A stretch of 64,000 nucleotides of DNA from Pseudomonas corrugata (GTDB lineage Bacteria > Pseudomonadota > Gammaproteobacteria > Pseudomonadales > Pseudomonadaceae). Position 1 is the stretch's first letter; each line of letters starts with the position of its first letter. Location: contig NZ_LHVK01000010.1 in assembly GCF_001269905.1 (NCBI RefSeq), positions 124,001 through 188,000 on the forward strand, given 5' to 3'. Shown in pieces: positions 56,251 through 64,000 of this stretch. Position numbers and translations under genes: made by a program. A model generated the notes under the pieces. The model did no database searches, was not told the origin of the DNA, and was given only the letters and a program-made list of their open reading frames with translations.

Positions 56251-57481
56251 ACTGGAGTAACCGGTTATCCAGCACCGTAGACGCACCGCCCAGAATGCTC
56301 TCGCTGAGCTGCACGAATTCGCGGGTGTCGACCGTTTCCAGGCGCATCGCCGCCTGCAGCACATCATCGAGCGAGCGTTTGTTACGGGTTTTCAAACGAA
56401 TTTCCCGATCCAGCTCCTGCAGCAACAGCACCGCCTTGGCGATCATCGCGGGGCTGACCTGTTCGCCGCGCAGGGTCGTCACACCCTGACTATCCCGGGC
56501 CAGTCGCTCTTCCAGGGTCTTGTAACGCTCGTCGCTCATGCCGCCGGCGCGGCGCAGCAGCTCGATGGCGTAGTACTCAGCCAGGCCTTCGCTGATCCAG
56601 TCACTGCGTTCACGGTCGTGGACACGGGCAAGGGTCTGCACCAACTCCCGCAGCAACGGGCTGGTGCCCCGTTCGCTGACCAGCGGCGGACGGCTGTGCA
56701 GGTAAATCGACTCATGGCCGGCCAGGGCACCACGCCACAATGGGTCTTGGGCACCAACGATCAGCAGTTTCGTGGGGTGGCGCGGTATCAGCGCCTGCAC
56801 CTGCGGCCAGACGAAGGTCAGCAGCGTCAACACGTCCATCCGACGCATGCCCTGGCCCAGGGGCGAGGCCACAGTGACTTCGGTTTCACCCAACCGCGTT
56901 CGGCGGCTGCCGAGCTTGCCGGCCAGCATCCACCCCGTGGGACGGTCGAATAACCGCGAAGGGTTGTCGATACGAAAACGTCGCTTGCCGATACGTGGCC
57001 AGGGCGTTTCGACGCTTTTCCAGCCGGCGGGCAATTCAACGTCCAGGCGCGCCACCAGTTCGACGCCGTCTTGCTGGTCGAGCCGGGCTGACGGCACCAG
57101 GTCATCACCACGTAGCAAGGCCCAGGCAGGGGTCATGCGGGTTTCGAAGGTGCCATTCTTGCGCCCATGGCTGATGCGCACCCGGTAGGTCAAGCTGGAC
57201 TTGTCGGCGCTCGGGCGCCAGAGGCCTCGCGTGGTTTTACCTGAAGTCAGTTGCCACTGACCGTCCGCCATGAAATCGCTGTAGCGGCTGCCGTCGCCGA
57301 GATCGAAATCCAGGCTGCGCACCGCCGAACCTCGAGCCAGGGTCAAGCGCACCTCGGCCTGATCGCTCTGCGGCAACAGGTGCACGTGATAATCCAGATC
57401 GACCTTCTGTGCCGCCCATAGCGGGCCGCACACCGCCAGCAGCCCCCCGATCGCCAGCATCCGTTTCAACCCTGCATCCAT
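56249..57481 (-). CDS. Exported M1/M61-like protein with degenerate metal site
   Basis: A 410-residue protein with an N-terminal signal (about residues 7-23, ending LWAA), a beta-rich N-terminal domain and a gluzincin-like C-terminal domain. The family HExxH motif is replaced by RELVQ (278-282), although WISEGLAEYYA, containing the third ligand-type Glu (298), is kept. It is therefore probably a non-catalytic relative. Starts 31 nt after ycgN on the same strand; the two are likely co-transcribed. Confidence 0.75.
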   Translation of the reverse strand: MDAGLKRMLAIGGLLAVCGPLWAAQKVDLDYHVHLLPQSDQAEVRLTLARGSAVRSLDFDLGDGSRYSDFMADGQWQLTSGKTTRGLWRPSADKSSLTYRVRISHGRKNGTFETRMTPAWALLRGDDLVPSARLDQQDGVELVARLDVELPAGWKSVETPWPRIGKRRFRIDNPSRLFDRPTGWMLAGKLGSRRTRLGETEVTVASPLGQGMRRMDVLTLLTFVWPQVQALIPRHPTKLLIVGAQDPLWRGALAGHESIYLHSRPPLVSERGTSPLLRELVQTLARVHDRERSDWISEGLAEYYAIELLRRAGGMSDERYKTLEERLARDSQGVTTLRGEQVSPAMIAKAVLLLQELDREIRLKTRNKRSLDDVLQAAMRLETVDTREFVQLSESILGGASTVLDNRLLQ

Positions 57482-57512
57482 GGGCTCTCCCGGTGATGCA
57501 ACGCCCGACGAT

Positions 57513-57962
57513 TCAGCCGGCGCGAAAAATCAGATGATCTTCCCAATCGTCTTCAGGCACGCTGCCTTCGGCCAGCATGCGCCCGGACTGGGAAATACGT
57601 TCGTGGTGCACGGCATCGCGGTCGCCACAGACCAGATGGTGCCACAGCGGCAGGTCCTTGCCCTCGCTGACCAGCCGGTAAGCGCAGGTCGGCGGCAACC
57701 ATTTGAACTCATCGGCCTTGCCCGGCGTGAGCTGGATGCAATCGGGAACGGACTCGCGGCGACGCGGATAATCGGTGCACTGGCAGGTTTTCAGGTCCAG
57801 CAGTTTGCAGGCGATGCGGGTGTAGTAGACGCTGTTGTCGTCTTCGTCTTCGAGCTTTTGCAAGCAGCACAGGCCACAGCCGTCGCACAGCGATTCCCAT
57901 TCCTGCGCATCGAGCTGATCGAGGGTCTTGCGTATCCAGAAAGGTTCGACTTTGGCGGCCAT
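57513..57962 (-). CDS. ycgN: YcgN-family cysteine-cluster protein
   Basis: A 149-residue UPF0260 protein with the cysteine cluster CDGCGLCC and further cysteines (IACKLLDLKTCQCTDYP) that could bind zinc or an Fe-S cluster. Length equals the E. coli homologue (about 150). Function unknown. Upstream of the M61-like gene. Confidence 0.92.
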   Translation of the reverse strand: MAAKVEPFWIRKTLDQLDAQEWESLCDGCGLCCLQKLEDEDDNSVYYTRIACKLLDLKTCQCTDYPRRRESVPDCIQLTPGKADEFKWLPPTCAYRLVSEGKDLPLWHHLVCGDRDAVHHERISQSGRMLAEGSVPEDDWEDHLIFRAG

Positions 57963-58129
57963 GGCTCAAGTATCAACATCAGGTGGTGAAAAGGCCGACA
58001 GTCTAGTGCCGGGACCTCTTCAGGCCAAGCGGCGGCGACTGTCGGTAAGGCGATTGGCCGGAGGCAAACTCCACCCTGTAATCCTGCACAGATCGAAGCC
58101 CGCTCCCACAATGGATTTTTTGGGGGGGG

Positions 58130-59062
58130 TCAATAGCCCCGGGTGAAATCCACTTCCCCGCGCAAGGCCTCGCCGGCCTGGTAGGCACGCAGGTTTTCCA
58201 GGAACAGTTGCGTCATCAGCGGCGGCGACGTCGGTGCCGAGCTGTGGCCGGTCAACAGCAAGCCCCATGCCGTCCAGAACGGATGACGCTGCGGCAGCGG
58301 TTCCTGACGACAAACGTCGATCACTGCGCCGGCCAGGTGCCCGTCTTTCAAGGCTTGCACCAGGTCCGCGTCCACCACGGCGACGCCGCGTCCGGCGTTG
58401 ATGAACAATCCGGTGGGCTTGAATTGCTTGAACAGCGCCGCGTCGTACACGTCATGGGTATGCGGCGTATTGGGCAGCAGGTTGATGACGTAATCCACTT
58501 CGCCGACCAGACGCGGCAGATCCTTCATCGCCCCGACCTCGACAAAAGGGGCCAGCTCCCTGGCCTCGCTGGCAATGCCATAGAGTTGCACACCAAACGG
58601 CACGAGGAACTGCGCCACCCGTTGACCGATATCACCGGTCCCGACGATCAGCGCCTTGCGCCCCGCCAGCCCCTGCCCCTGGCGGTTGTCCCACTTGCGC
58701 TCGACCTGGCTGACCAGCCGCGCCAACACCTCGCGCTCATGGCCAAGCATGTAGGTAAGCACGTACTCAGCCATCAACTGACCGAAAATACCTACCGCCC
58801 GGGTCAACCGGTAATCGCGTGTCAGCCCCTCGGCCAACAGTGGCGTGATGCCCGCCCAGGTCGATTGCAGCCACTGGGGCCGATGGCCCTGGCGCAGCAG
58901 GGTAGCCAGCAGATCGGGCTGGCCAAACCAGACCGGGCAATCGGCGGCCAGCCGGGATAATTCAGCGGAGTCACCGCTGGTCAGCACTTCAATATCGGGC
59001 GCCGCCTGGCGCAACAGTTGGGCATATACCGCGTGGTCGTGTTCGGCAATCAGAACGCGCAT
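58130..59062 (-). CDS. D-2-hydroxyacid dehydrogenase (GhrA-like)
   Basis: A 310-residue NAD(P)-dependent dehydrogenase. The nucleotide motif is VGTGDIGQRV, with the catalytic Arg in NAGRGV, Glu in RQEPLP and His in TGHSSA. Probably reduces glyoxylate or hydroxypyruvate, or another 2-oxoacid. Near rnd-ycgL, a neighbourhood I recall as conserved in Pseudomonas. Confidence 0.9.
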   Translation of the reverse strand: MRVLIAEHDHAVYAQLLRQAAPDIEVLTSGDSAELSRLAADCPVWFGQPDLLATLLRQGHRPQWLQSTWAGITPLLAEGLTRDYRLTRAVGIFGQLMAEYVLTYMLGHEREVLARLVSQVERKWDNRQGQGLAGRKALIVGTGDIGQRVAQFLVPFGVQLYGIASEARELAPFVEVGAMKDLPRLVGEVDYVINLLPNTPHTHDVYDAALFKQFKPTGLFINAGRGVAVVDADLVQALKDGHLAGAVIDVCRQEPLPQRHPFWTAWGLLLTGHSSAPTSPPLMTQLFLENLRAYQAGEALRGEVDFTRGY

Positions 59063-59184
59063 GAATCAAACCTTTAAAAACAGTGCAGACGAACGCCGAC
59101 AGAGTGTCGCTCCATCCATGCGGCGATCGTCAAAAAATTCCAATGTGTCTCCAGGGATCCCTGGACGGGTACCCCGGTACGGCG

Positions 59185-59478
59185 TCAGACCGGGTCGTTG
59201 CGTCGCAGCAACTCTTCAGGCAAATGCTCGATGTACTCTTCTTCGGCCGGAGGCATCTGCAGGTGATAACCCTGGGTGTCCAGGTTCTCCAGCACCTTGT
59301 TGATGTCCTCCCGGGACAACTGCCGCTCAGGACTCAAAACCAGATCGAAGGCATGGGTCGCCTTGCCAAAGGCCGCCATCAACGGCTCGGGCACGCGCGC
59401 CAAGGCATCACTCTTGAGCACATACAGGTACATCTCGTTTTTCTTCGAGCTGCGGTAAATGGAGCAGATACGTTTCAA
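59185..59478 (-). CDS. ycgL: YcgL-domain protein
   Basis: A 97-residue protein matching YcgL (MKRICSIYRSSKKNEMYLYV...QLSREDINKVLENLDTQGYH). The fold is known but the function is not. Its start overlaps the rnd stop by 4 nt (ATGA), implying translational coupling to RNase D. Confidence 0.93.
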   Translation of the reverse strand: MKRICSIYRSSKKNEMYLYVLKSDALARVPEPLMAAFGKATHAFDLVLSPERQLSREDINKVLENLDTQGYHLQMPPAEEEYIEHLPEELLRRNDPV

Positions 59479-60608
59479 GGCTGTTCTCCGGCAGTGGCCA
59501 GGCTGTCGAGCAACGCCTGGCCCATCAGTTCGCGACGCCAGCCACGCAGCGAATCAGGCAATTGATAAGGTCCCTCGGGGAAGCCGCTCTTGATCAGCGC
59601 TTCGAGGGTTTTCTTGCGCAGCATCAGTTCCGGTGCAATGCCCAGGCGTTCGGCTTCAGCTTGCCCCAGGGCCCGCAGACGCTTGACCAGTGCCGCGGCC
59701 TCGATGGGCAACGGCTCGGCCACGGCCGGCGGCCATTGCTCGGGCGGCACACTGGCAGCGCGCTTGATCAGATCCAGCAGAAACTCGCCGTCCTGACGCA
59801 CGGTGCGCGGGTGCATGTCTTCGATTTTCGCCAATGCGCCAAGATTATCCGGCTGGGTGCGGGCCAGGGGCCACAGCGAATGTTCGCGAATGATGCGATT
59901 ACGCGGCAAGTCACGGGCCCGCGCCTCGCGCTCGCGCCAGGCGCAGAGCTCTCGCAGTACGGCCAGTTGTGCGCGGGAGAGTTTCCAGGCCAGCTTGGCT
60001 TCGCGGTACACCTCATCGGGATCGACTTCGCGGCGCAGGTTGGCGACCAGCTCAGCACCATCCTCCAGGACCCAGGCGTACTTCTCATCCGAAAGCCTGG
60101 GACGCAGTTGTACGAAAACTTCAGCCAGATGCACCGCATCTTCTGCGGCATAGCTGATCTGTGTTTCGGACAGCGGCCGCTGCAACCAGTCGGAGCGAGT
60201 CTCGCCCTTGGGCAACTCGATGCCCAGAACCTCCTGCACCAGCCGCGAGTAACCCATGGAGAAACCCAGGTTCAGGTACGCGGCAGCCAGTTGAGTATCG
60301 AACAACGGCGCGGGCAGGCTGCGGGTCAGGCGCAGCAGGACCTCAAGGTCTTCGCTGCAGGCGTGCAGCACCTTGAGCACAGCCGGGTTTTCCAGCAATG
60401 CCGCCAGGGGCTGCCAGTTGTCGATGGTCAAGGGGTCGATCAGGAAGGCACGCTTGCCGTCGCCGATCTGCAGCAAACCGGCGATGGGGTAAAAGGTGTC
60501 GACCCGCATGAATTCGGTGTCGAGGGCGACGAAGGGCAACTGCTGCCATTCGGTGCAAAACCGACCGAGGCTATCGTTGTCGCGAATCCAGTGAATATCG
60601 ATGGCCAC
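59475..60608 (-). CDS. rnd: Ribonuclease D
   Basis: 3'-5' exoribonuclease trimming tRNA precursors, 377 residues. DEDD catalytic residues: Asp30 and Glu32 (ALDTEF), Exo II HACSEDLEVLL and Exo III YAAEDAVHL; an HRDC domain follows. GTG 60608, preceded by GGGAG, begins the conserved VAIDIHWIRD; the upstream frame is not conserved. Confidence 0.95.
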   Translation of the reverse strand: MAIDIHWIRDNDSLGRFCTEWQQLPFVALDTEFMRVDTFYPIAGLLQIGDGKRAFLIDPLTIDNWQPLAALLENPAVLKVLHACSEDLEVLLRLTRSLPAPLFDTQLAAAYLNLGFSMGYSRLVQEVLGIELPKGETRSDWLQRPLSETQISYAAEDAVHLAEVFVQLRPRLSDEKYAWVLEDGAELVANLRREVDPDEVYREAKLAWKLSRAQLAVLRELCAWREREARARDLPRNRIIREHSLWPLARTQPDNLGALAKIEDMHPRTVRQDGEFLLDLIKRAASVPPEQWPPAVAEPLPIEAAALVKRLRALGQAEAERLGIAPELMLRKKTLEALIKSGFPEGPYQLPDSLRGWRRELMGQALLDSLATAGEQP

Positions 60609-60729
60609 ACGGCTCTCCCTTGAAGAATGGCGCGCAGTATATATCGCCGTCAGCGATTGCGAGCATCCATAGAGCATGAGCCTGAGAGAAATCGCCTGCG
60701 CAACGGCAAGAATAGTCCTACATTGAAAA

Positions 60730-61371
60730 CTAACTGGTCTTACGCAACACATAAACCCGCGTCAACGCAAAACCAGGCAGGAAGTCTTGGTGCCACAGCA
60801 CGTTGAAACCGGCCTGGAGGAACTCGGCCTCGACATCGGCCTTGCCTGCCAGGTTTCGGTGTGGCGGGTGACCAAGTTTGAAACGCCCGTCGATTTGTAC
60901 CGACACGATAACCGTGTCGCGACTGACCCGAGCAAACTCGCGCAGCAGCGCCAGGCGATGCTCACTGGCACTCACGTGGCGAAACAATTGCAGGCAACAA
61001 ATACAATCCACCGCGTTTTCCGACAGCCCGATGGTAAACGCCGAACTCGGAAAGGTCTTGACCCGCTTGAGCAATGCGCCGCCATGGTGGGTAAGCGCGT
61101 GTTCGAGCATGTCCGCAGATGGGTCCGCCGCCAGGATCACCCGGTTGGCATGTTCGGCCAGCACTGGCCAGAACCGCCCCGCCCCGCACGCCACGTCCAG
61201 CACCAGTCCCGGCTCACCGGCCACCTTCAGGGCGTTGCGCACCATGTGCTCATCGCGCCAGAACGCCAGGCGCAGCCGTCGAGGCGCCGGCCGGGAGCAG
61301 ACTTGCGCATGCTCTTGGTCGTGATGCCTGGCGAACTCAAGTTCGACGGTGGAGGGGGGTAGCCCGGACAT
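60730..61371 (-). CDS. Class I SAM-dependent methyltransferase
   Basis: A 213-residue methyltransferase with motif I LDVACGAGRF (about residues 58-67), the acidic post-strand-2 residue (AADPSADML) and an unusual Cys-rich motif VDCICCLQLFRHV. Substrate unknown. It starts 69 nt after eptA on the same strand and may be co-transcribed. Confidence 0.85.
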   Translation of the reverse strand: MSGLPPSTVELEFARHHDQEHAQVCSRPAPRRLRLAFWRDEHMVRNALKVAGEPGLVLDVACGAGRFWPVLAEHANRVILAADPSADMLEHALTHHGGALLKRVKTFPSSAFTIGLSENAVDCICCLQLFRHVSASEHRLALLREFARVSRDTVIVSVQIDGRFKLGHPPHRNLAGKADVEAEFLQAGFNVLWHQDFLPGFALTRVYVLRKTS

Positions 61372-61440
61372 ACAAACGGCTCTTGGAAAATGGACAGATG
61401 ACAGGTTAAACGACGCGGCGTGAAAAAAAGGTGTAGGCGA

Positions 61441-63090
61441 TCACTTGCGCGCCAACACACCATCAATCACCGCGCCGCGGCAACCAGCGAACAGATCCAG
61501 GTCCCGGTTATAGACCTTGCTGTTGACCTCCAGCAACCCGAGCATCGAGTGGAACAGGTTGTCCTGGCTCAAGGGCTTTTCCCGACTCGACTGCAGGCAA
61601 TGCGTATCCACTGCGAAGGACTTCTGATAGGCGTCGGAAAACCAGGCGAGCATCGCCACATGTTTCTGCTGCTCCGGAGCAAGCATGTAGGGCGTGCCAT
61701 GGAGAAACAGGTTGTATTCGCCCAGGGACTCACCATGGTCCGACAGGTACAGCATGGCCGTATCGACCTTGTCCTGATTGGCCCGTAGCAGATCGATCAG
61801 GGTCGAAAGGACGTGGTCGGTGTACACCAGCGTATTGTCGTAACCATTGACGATACTTTCGCGACTGCAATTGTTCAGCGCGTTGCTTTCGCAAACCGGC
61901 GTGAAATGCTCGTACTCCTTGGGATAACGCTTGAAGTACTCAGGCCCGTGACTGCCCATCTGGTGGAGCACCAGCACGGTGTCCTTGTCCAAGGTGTCGA
62001 TGAAATGCTGCAGCCCCTGAAGCAGGATCTCATCCCGGCACTCGCTGTTGGCACACAGGGTCGGGTCCTTGAGATTGCTCACATCCTGCAGGGTAACCCG
62101 GTCGCAGGTCCCTTTGCAGCCGGACTGGTTGTCCCGCCAGATCACGTCCAGACCGGCGCGCTGGAGCACATCCAGCAGGCCTTCTTCATGCTTGGCCTTG
62201 CTGGCGTCGTAGTTCTTGCGGCCCATATTGGAAAACATGCACGGCACAGACACGGCGGTTTCGGTACCGCAGGAATGCACGTCAGTGAAAGCGATCAGGC
62301 CGGCCTCGTGATTCAACGTCGGCGTGGTGTCACGGTTATAGCCGAGGATGCCGAAGTTCTCGGCGCGAGCACTCTCCCCTACTACCAGTACGGTCAGGGA
62401 CTTGCGAGCGTGGGTCTGCCAGGCCGGATTGCGCCTCGCATCCTCGCCCAGCTTGATGAACGGTTGCTTGGCCGACACGACCTGCTCGCGCAGGTAGCCG
62501 ACCGAAGCACCAATGTAGTTACTTGGCACGATCATCAGGCGCAATTCGTGATGGTTGCGAAACAGGGAAGACAGCCCCTGGTAATTCGCCAGGGCAACCA
62601 CGCCAATCATCGCCGCCGAAGCCACACCGACCAACAGCTTACTTAACAACTCTTTGGGCCAGCTACGGTACTTGATTGGTGTCTTGAACAATAACCAGGA
62701 AGGCAAGATGCCAAGTAACCCGAGATAGGCAAATAACTTCAGCGACAACAGGTCACGGACTTCGGTGGCATTGGTTTCGGCAAAGTTGCGCAGCATGCCG
62801 ACGTCAATCATCACACCGTATTGGGCCATGAAATAAGCCACGCTGGCGCTGATCAGGAACATCAGCATCAATACGGGCTTGAGCACCGGGCGGAACGCCA
62901 CGAGCGTCAGCACCAGGTTGAATGCGCAGAGAATCATCACGCCAAAGGCCGCGCACATCAGCAAGCCCCGACCGTCAACTGTCGTAATCGTCAGCAAGTG
63001 CTGCCAGAGAACGGCGTTGAAGCCAACTAAAAAAAAGGCACTGGCGAGCAGCGTCACCCACTCCGGGCGCACGGCTTTAATGGTCAGCAT
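61441..63090 (-). CDS. eptA: Phosphoethanolamine transferase (EptA/PmrC-type)
   Basis: Inner-membrane enzyme of 549 residues that transfers phosphoethanolamine to lipid A, lowering affinity for cationic peptides. Five N-terminal helices (about residues 12-170) precede a periplasmic sulfatase-fold domain with Glu239 (VGESAR), the nucleophile Thr278 (CGTETAVSVPC) and the metal ligands in LSDHGES. Cysteines for several disulfides are present. A PmrA-box-like AT-rich sequence lies upstream. Confidence 0.93.
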   Translation of the reverse strand: MLTIKAVRPEWVTLLASAFFLVGFNAVLWQHLLTITTVDGRGLLMCAAFGVMILCAFNLVLTLVAFRPVLKPVLMLMFLISASVAYFMAQYGVMIDVGMLRNFAETNATEVRDLLSLKLFAYLGLLGILPSWLLFKTPIKYRSWPKELLSKLLVGVASAAMIGVVALANYQGLSSLFRNHHELRLMIVPSNYIGASVGYLREQVVSAKQPFIKLGEDARRNPAWQTHARKSLTVLVVGESARAENFGILGYNRDTTPTLNHEAGLIAFTDVHSCGTETAVSVPCMFSNMGRKNYDASKAKHEEGLLDVLQRAGLDVIWRDNQSGCKGTCDRVTLQDVSNLKDPTLCANSECRDEILLQGLQHFIDTLDKDTVLVLHQMGSHGPEYFKRYPKEYEHFTPVCESNALNNCSRESIVNGYDNTLVYTDHVLSTLIDLLRANQDKVDTAMLYLSDHGESLGEYNLFLHGTPYMLAPEQQKHVAMLAWFSDAYQKSFAVDTHCLQSSREKPLSQDNLFHSMLGLLEVNSKVYNRDLDLFAGCRGAVIDGVLARK

Positions 63091-63217
63091 GATGGTGGGC
63101 GTTTTCCTGAAAGTTGCTTTTTGGAGAAGAAGCGCCTTAGAAAATGTGAAAAATACGTTTTCTACGGCAGCACAGACTTTAGGCAGCCCACCATCAATTT
63201 TTCGTGAAAAAGTTGCT

Positions 63218-63235
63218 ATTAAATTATTATTTAAG
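63218..63235 (-). promoter_or_regulatory. AT-rich PmrA-box-like sequence upstream of eptA
   Basis: On the minus strand CTTAAA and TTTAAT are spaced by 6 nt, close to the tandem CTTAAT pattern bound by PmrA. It lies about 130 nt upstream of eptA. A TAGAAAA/TTTTCTA inverted repeat is also present around 63135-63161. Weak evidence. Confidence 0.3.
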
Positions 63236-63279
63236 TGGCAAGCGGCAGGACCATGACCTGCTTGCTGCTTGCAACTGCT

Positions 63280-64000
63280 TCAAGCCCAATTCAGATACCA
63301 GCGCCAGTCCTGCTCCCCCACCTCGCCCATGAACTGACGGTATTCAGCGTGTTTGACCGCCAGGTAAACGCCAAGGAATTCGCCGCCGAAGGCTTCTCGC
63401 GCCCAGGCCGAAGCCTCAAGCGCGCGCAGCGCGGTGAGCCAATCGGTGGGCAGTAGTCCGGTCGCTTGTGCATAACCATTGCCTTCAATGGGCGCAGCGG
63501 GATCGCACTGCTCCCGTATACCAAGATGGATGCCGGCCAGTATCGCCGCAGCCGCCAGGTACGGGTTGGCGTCAGCGCCGCAGACGCGATGCTCGATGTG
63601 CCGCGAAAAAGCCGGACCACCTGGCACCCTCAAGCTCACGGTGCGGTTGTCCACCCCCCAGGTCGCCGAGAGAGGCGCGTAGCTGTTGCTCTGGAATCGG
63701 CGGTAAGAGTTGGCGTTCGGACAGAACATCAGTAACGAATCGAGCAGTGTGTCGAGCATCCCGGCTATCGCCCAGCGCAGCAACGGCGTGCCATCGGCGG
63801 CCTCGCTGGCAAACAGGTTGTTGCCCTCGCGGTCCGCCAGGCTGACGTGCATGTGCATGCCGGAACCCGCCAGATGATCGAAAGGCTTGGCCATGAAACA
63901 CGCCACCATGCCATGTCTATGCGCCACGCCCTTGACCAGTCGCTTGTAGCGCACCGCTTCATCCATGGCTTGCAACGCATCGATGCGGTGCTCGAGGGTG
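63280..64000 (-). CDS. Glutamine synthetase-family protein (C-terminal part; N-terminus beyond window)
   Basis: The last 240 or so codons of a type-III/PuuA-like glutamine synthetase. Seen are SGMHMHVSLAD (ATP/metal region), NSYRRF, NRTVSLRVPGG and IEHRVCGADANPYLAAAAILAG motifs. Pseudomonas carries several such enzymes, many of which gamma-glutamylate polyamines. The N-terminus and operon context lie outside, so the exact substrate is not assigned. An imperfect hairpin (63236-63270) follows the stop. Confidence 0.88.
   Translation of the reverse strand, partial: TLEHRIDALQAMDEAVRYKRLVKGVAHRHGMVACFMAKPFDHLAGSGMHMHVSLADREGNNLFASEAADGTPLLRWAIAGMLDTLLDSLLMFCPNANSYRRFQSNSYAPLSATWGVDNRTVSLRVPGGPAFSRHIEHRVCGADANPYLAAAAILAGIHLGIREQCDPAAPIEGNGYAQATGLLPTDWLTALRALEASAWAREAFGGEFLGVYLAVKHAEYRQFMGEVGEQDWRWYLNWA

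Noticed and set aside
55933..56280. Open frame of 19-residue repeats through the 57-bp array
   Set aside because: The frame stays open only because 57 is divisible by 3 and the units lack stops. There is no ribosome-binding site and the unit is REP-derived DNA.

Overview
The window looks like a chromosomal segment of a fluorescent Pseudomonas (P. fluorescens complex, possibly the P. corrugata/brassicacearum side). The evidence is the high-GC coding style, the gene set (PA3286-type ketoacyl synthase beside an ECF sigma factor, rnd-ycgL-hydroxyacid dehydrogenase-ycgN, pxpABC, aceK, hrpA, lpxO, eptA) and many short palindromic repeats of the GTGGGAGC...GCTCGCGAT and GTGGCGAGGGG types known from this group. 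No rRNA, tRNA, CRISPR array or prophage was seen. The species call is inference.

Layout. 1-5660: a two-partner secretion operon on the minus strand, with a TpsB transporter followed by a giant filamentous-haemagglutinin-like TpsA that runs off the left edge. 6030-8537: an unusual secreted protein combining an Asp-box-like propeller with a CXXCH haem motif. 8746-12095: a small periplasmic protein, a DEAD-box helicase and a YbdG-like MscS channel. 12355-20508: a YcaC-like hydrolase with a divergent LysR regulator, a DMT exporter, a hybrid histidine kinase, an azoreductase, a second LysR regulator, an alpha/beta hydrolase and periplasmic PpiA. 20595-27618: an ABC exporter, a FemAB-like acyltransferase, an outer-membrane porin, an ECF sigma/zinc anti-sigma pair and a FabH-like synthase behind a perfect operator-like palindrome. 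27966-41731: HrpA, AceK, two DMT transporters, LpxO, CysK, a DUF748 protein and a MoxR-VWA pair.

41837-45557 is a compact MFS-pxpA-pxpB-pxpC operon for 5-oxoproline use. 45778-47642 holds three small genes in one direction. A complete group II intron with its maturase (47657-50502) separates these from the divergent oligopeptidase B gene. 52770-55869 contains small conserved housekeeping genes. 55870-56248 is a REP-derived 57-bp tandem repeat. 56249-63090 holds a degenerate metallopeptidase-like protein, ycgN, a hydroxyacid dehydrogenase, ycgL-rnd, a methyltransferase and eptA. A glutamine synthetase-like gene is cut by the right edge.

The most unusual items are: a 198-bp composite element present twice in opposite orientation, with a REP pair nested inside a terminator-like stem; the 57-bp tandem array built from the same extended REP sequence; the group II intron lying at a predicted transcription start in a divergent promoter; and the propeller-haem protein. 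Most of the rest is ordinary Pseudomonas core and accessory content.
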